Assembly: GCA_041676645.1 (NCBI GenBank)
Contig: JBAYRO010000018.1
Span: 1-47,395, forward strand
From: JAMLIN01 sp041676645
GTDB lineage: Bacteria; Pseudomonadota; Gammaproteobacteria; Burkholderiales; Burkholderiaceae_E
Length of the DNA: 47,395 nt
Reading direction: 5' to 3'
Under the pieces are notes generated by a model, which was not told where the DNA came from, searched no databases, and was given only the letters and a program-made list of their open reading frames with translations. Positions 44,900 to 47,395 of this stretch are shown one piece after another. Both the position numbers and the translations under genes were made by a program. Position 1 is the stretch's first letter. Each line of letters begins with the position of its first letter.

Positions 44900-46792
44900 C
44901 TAGGCCGACAGCCGGCTGGTTGCGCCGGGATGCAGCGGGATCACCTTGGCGGCGGGATCCTCGTAGGGCTGGTACTCGGGGACGAAGCGCACCAGGCCGG
45001 CGCGGACATCGGCATCGAGCAGATTGCTGGATTCGGTCAGCCACCCCATCACCTGTCTTTCCCAGGCTGCGCCCGGCGCTTCGAAGGGACGGGCCACCCG
45101 CAGCTTGCGGTGGCGGGTCGGCAGCGTCGTCTCGTCGTTGGCGAGCAGCTCCTCGAAGAGCTTCTCGCCCGGGCGCAGACCGGTGTACTCAATGGCGATC
45201 TCGTCCTCGGTGAGGCCCGAGAGGCGGATCATGTCGCGGGCGAGATCGGCGATGAGCAGAGGCTCGCCCATGTCGAGCACGAAGATCTCGCCACCATTGC
45301 CCATGCGCGCCGCCTGCAGCACGAGCTGGGCGGCTTCCGATACCGACATGAAGTAGCGACGCATCGCCGGATCGGTGATCGTGATCGGCCCGCCCCGGGC
45401 GATCTGGTCCTTGAACTTCGGCACCACGCTGCCGGTCGAGCCGAGCACATTGCCGAAGCGCACGGTGACGGTGCTGGTCTGCGGATTGCGCACCGCCCAT
45501 TCCTGCAGGAGCATCTCGGACAGGCGCTTGGTGGCGCCCATCACGCTGGTGGGGTTGACCGCCTTGTCCGTCGAGATGAAGACGAGCTGCTGCACCGGGA
45601 AGCGCGAAACCGCTTCCAGGAGGCGCATCGTTCCGAGGGTGTTGTTCTGCACCGCCTGCCAGCTGTTGCCGGTTTCCATCAGCGGTACATGCTTGTAGGC
45701 GGCGGCGTGAAAGACGACTTCGGGCGAATGGCGCGCGAAGACATCGAACAGGCGGCGCTCGTCCTTGATGTCGGCGATCACGGGAATCACCTTCACCTCG
45801 GGGTGGTCGCGGCGTAGTTCCTCATGGATCTGGTAGAGCGGGTATTCGCCGATCTCGAGCAGGATCAGCAGCTTGGGCCGAAAGCGCGCGATCTGCCGGC
45901 ACAGCTCCGAGCCGATCGAACCGCCGGCACCGGTGACGAGCACGGTGCGCAGGGTGAGCAGCTGGCGCAGCCCGCCGATGTCGAGCTTGACCGGGTCGCG
46001 CCGCAGCAGGTCGTCGACCTCGATATTGCGGATGTTCGACAGGTGGATGCCCTCGGTCATCAGGGCATCGATGTCGGGAACGATCTGCAGCCTGACGCCG
46101 GCCTTCTCGCAGAGCTCGAAGGCGCGGCGGCGCACCAGGTGGTCGGCTTCGCCCACCGCGAGAAGCGCATGGCGGGCGCCGGTGGCGAGGCTGGCACGCG
46201 GGATGTCCTCCCAGGTGCCGAGCACCGGATGGCCCGAGATCTGCCGGCCAACCTTGCTGTGATCGTCGTCGAGCAGGGCGACGATCTGCCAGGCCGGCGA
46301 GCGCTGCAGCTGCAGGACGAGCTTGAAGGCGGACTCCCCGGCGCCGAGGATGAGCACCGGCTTGCCCTGCGCGGCTTCGGTGCTGCCCGGCCATTGCTCC
46401 TTCCACCAGCGGTAGGTCATGCGCCCGCCGCACATGAGCAGGATCAGCAGCAGCGGATCGAGGACGAGCGCCGAGCGCGGCACGAGGAAGCCTCGACTCC
46501 AGATGAACAGGACCGTGGTCTGGAGCAGGGCGGCCACGCCGACCGCCTTGGCGATCTGCTTGAAGTCGTGCAGGCTCGCGAAGCGCCACATGCCCCGGTA
46601 GAGCCGGAAGAACGCGAAACATCCGATCTGGATGGCCGCCACCACCGGGAAGGTGCGCAGCATCTCGGCGCGTGCTTCCGCCGGCAGGGTCATGCCGAAG
46701 GCGACGTAGTAGCTCACCCACCAGGCCAGCGCCACGACCGTGAAATCGTAGGCGAGCGCGATGAGGCGCCGGTGGCTCAGGGAGGGAGGCAT
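44900..46792 (-). CDS. Nucleotide-sugar 4,6-dehydratase/epimerase, WbpM/CapD/PglF type
   Basis: This 630-residue membrane protein has about four N-terminal helices (within residues 10-125), a CoA-binding-like Rossmann domain (VLILGAGESAFKLV, 146-159), and a C-terminal SDR domain with VTGAGGSIGSEL (286-297), FISTDK (405-410) and the Met-x-x-x-Lys pair M418/K422 in place of Tyr-x-x-x-Lys, as in this long family. It likely makes a UDP-4-keto-6-deoxy-HexNAc precursor for O-antigen, capsule or protein glycans, at the inner membrane. It is 12 bp downstream of the phosphoglycosyl transferase gene and follows it in one operon. Confidence 0.9.
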   Translation of the reverse strand: MPPSLSHRRLIALAYDFTVVALAWWVSYYVAFGMTLPAEARAEMLRTFPVVAAIQIGCFAFFRLYRGMWRFASLHDFKQIAKAVGVAALLQTTVLFIWSRGFLVPRSALVLDPLLLILLMCGGRMTYRWWKEQWPGSTEAAQGKPVLILGAGESAFKLVLQLQRSPAWQIVALLDDDHSKVGRQISGHPVLGTWEDIPRASLATGARHALLAVGEADHLVRRRAFELCEKAGVRLQIVPDIDALMTEGIHLSNIRNIEVDDLLRRDPVKLDIGGLRQLLTLRTVLVTGAGGSIGSELCRQIARFRPKLLILLEIGEYPLYQIHEELRRDHPEVKVIPVIADIKDERRLFDVFARHSPEVVFHAAAYKHVPLMETGNSWQAVQNNTLGTMRLLEAVSRFPVQQLVFISTDKAVNPTSVMGATKRLSEMLLQEWAVRNPQTSTVTVRFGNVLGSTGSVVPKFKDQIARGGPITITDPAMRRYFMSVSEAAQLVLQAARMGNGGEIFVLDMGEPLLIADLARDMIRLSGLTEDEIAIEYTGLRPGEKLFEELLANDETTLPTRHRKLRVARPFEAPGAAWERQVMGWLTESSNLLDADVRAGLVRFVPEYQPYEDPAAKVIPLHPGATSRLSA

Positions 46793-46804
46793 GGCGGGCT
46801 CGGT

Positions 46805-47395
46805 TCAGCGGCTGGAAGCGGCGGGAGGAATCGGACGAGCCTGGACAACGAAATAGGCAAGCAGGTGGAGCATGATTATCCCAGCAATTTCATATATCGG
46901 GAAAGCCGCATCCGCCCGTCCCAGAAGCCAGAGCGCCGCGGCGGCATCGGCCAGCATGAGAAGACCGTAAGCAAACGCCGTGCCCACATGGCCCGCGCCG
47001 GCCAGTGCCAGTCGCTGGTAGGCGTGGTCCCGGTGGGCCTCGGACAGGCGCTTGCCCGCCAGCGCCCGACGCAGCAGGGTCAGGGTGGCATCAAGCCAGA
47101 AGGGCATGAAGACGATGCCCGGGAACCAGAAGGGCCAGTGGCCGGCCACCATGCCTTCGAAGGCGATCGCCGCGGCGAGGAAGCCCAGTGCGGTCGAACC
47201 GAGATCGCCGAGGAACACCCGGGCCGGTGGCCGGTTGTGGGCGAGAAAACCAAGCGCCGCGCCCGCGATGCAGGCCGCGGTCAGGCTGAGCGAGTCTTGC
47301 GGGGCGGCCAGCGCGAGCGCACCGAAACCGATCAGGGTCATCAGGCCGGCCAGGGCGTCCGAGCCGTCCATGAAATTGTAGAGATTCACCGCCCA
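46805..47395 (-). CDS. Undecaprenyl-phosphate sugar-1-phosphate transferase, WecA/WbpL type (N-terminus outside window)
   Basis: The last 197 codons of a polytopic glycosyltransferase family 4 protein are inside the window. The key motif NLYNFMDGSDALAG lies right at the window edge (W-A-V precede it), followed by several helices and the RPPARVFLGDLGSTALGF motif. The C-terminal cytoplasmic loop reads EAHRDHAYQRLALAG, with the conserved His-rich arginine region of the family. It attaches the first sugar phosphate to undecaprenyl phosphate for O-antigen, capsule or glycan assembly. It precedes the dehydratase, consistent with a shared polysaccharide locus. Confidence 0.9.
   Translation of the reverse strand, partial: WAVNLYNFMDGSDALAGLMTLIGFGALALAAPQDSLSLTAACIAGAALGFLAHNRPPARVFLGDLGSTALGFLAAAIAFEGMVAGHWPFWFPGIVFMPFWLDATLTLLRRALAGKRLSEAHRDHAYQRLALAGAGHVGTAFAYGLLMLADAAAALWLLGRADAAFPIYEIAGIIMLHLLAYFVVQARPIPPAASSR

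Overview
The window is high-GC (roughly two thirds G+C by eye), densely coding DNA with short operons, ATGA/TGATG start-stop overlaps and frequent GTG starts. Gene content points to a betaproteobacterium, most likely near Rhodocyclales (Azoarcus/Thauera/Aromatoleum relatives). The main pointers are rubredoxin-pilG-pilH-pilI-pilJ-pilL, the yqgE-ruvX-pyrR-pyrB-pyrC' run with a non-catalytic dihydroorotase-like protein, and a 2-oxoacid:ferredoxin oxidoreductase fused functionally to an NADPH-type flavoprotein. The taxon is an inference from gene order, not a measurement. I found no rRNA, tRNA, CRISPR array, insertion sequence or prophage gene.

Layout. 1-2128: end of an aldo/keto reductase, a membrane-anchored Mrr-like nuclease-fold protein and an epoxide-hydrolase-like enzyme. 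2399-14607: an uptake and activation region with a TRAP transporter (dctPQM), an HDAC/acetylpolyamine-amidohydrolase-like enzyme, two unrelated acyl-CoA ligases, and a complete branched-chain-amino-acid-type ABC importer (livJHMGF). 14633-15187: a DUF488 protein. 15194-20871 (minus): a peptide/opine/nickel-type ABC importer whose two ATPases are fused in one chain. 21308-24380: a secreted trypsin-like protease, the biotin transporter BioY, a TetR regulator and a divergent enoyl-CoA hydratase-like gene with a palindromic operator candidate between them.

24675-34502: rubredoxin followed by the type IV pilus chemosensory system PilG, PilH, PilI, PilJ and the giant hybrid kinase PilL (ChpA-like, about 2020 residues). 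34667-39384: a three-gene operon for an NADPH-coupled 2-oxoacid:ferredoxin oxidoreductase (KorCAB-like), closed by a clear intrinsic terminator. 39463-43211: yqgE, ruvX, pyrR, pyrB and pyrC'. 43213-43289: a REP-like palindromic repeat. 43296-44835: plsC and convergent apaH, overlapping at their 3' ends. 44900-47395 (minus): a WbpM/CapD-type nucleotide-sugar dehydratase and the end of a WecA/WbpL-type phosphoglycosyl transferase, the edge of a surface polysaccharide locus.

How it fits together. The first 24 kb reads as a scavenging region: three importers of different classes, an amide hydrolase, two CoA ligases and a crotonase, suited to importing acids or acylated amines and feeding them as CoA thioesters to central metabolism. 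The Kor operon would exchange electrons between 2-oxoacid oxidation, ferredoxin and NADPH. The most unusual items are the hydrolase/transporter/ligase neighbourhood, the intercistronic hairpins after two periplasmic binding-protein genes, the pseudo-dihydroorotase, the REP-like hairpin abutting plsC, and the apparently leaderless yqgE promoter embedded in the kor terminator. I did not find a clearly unprecedented multi-gene system.
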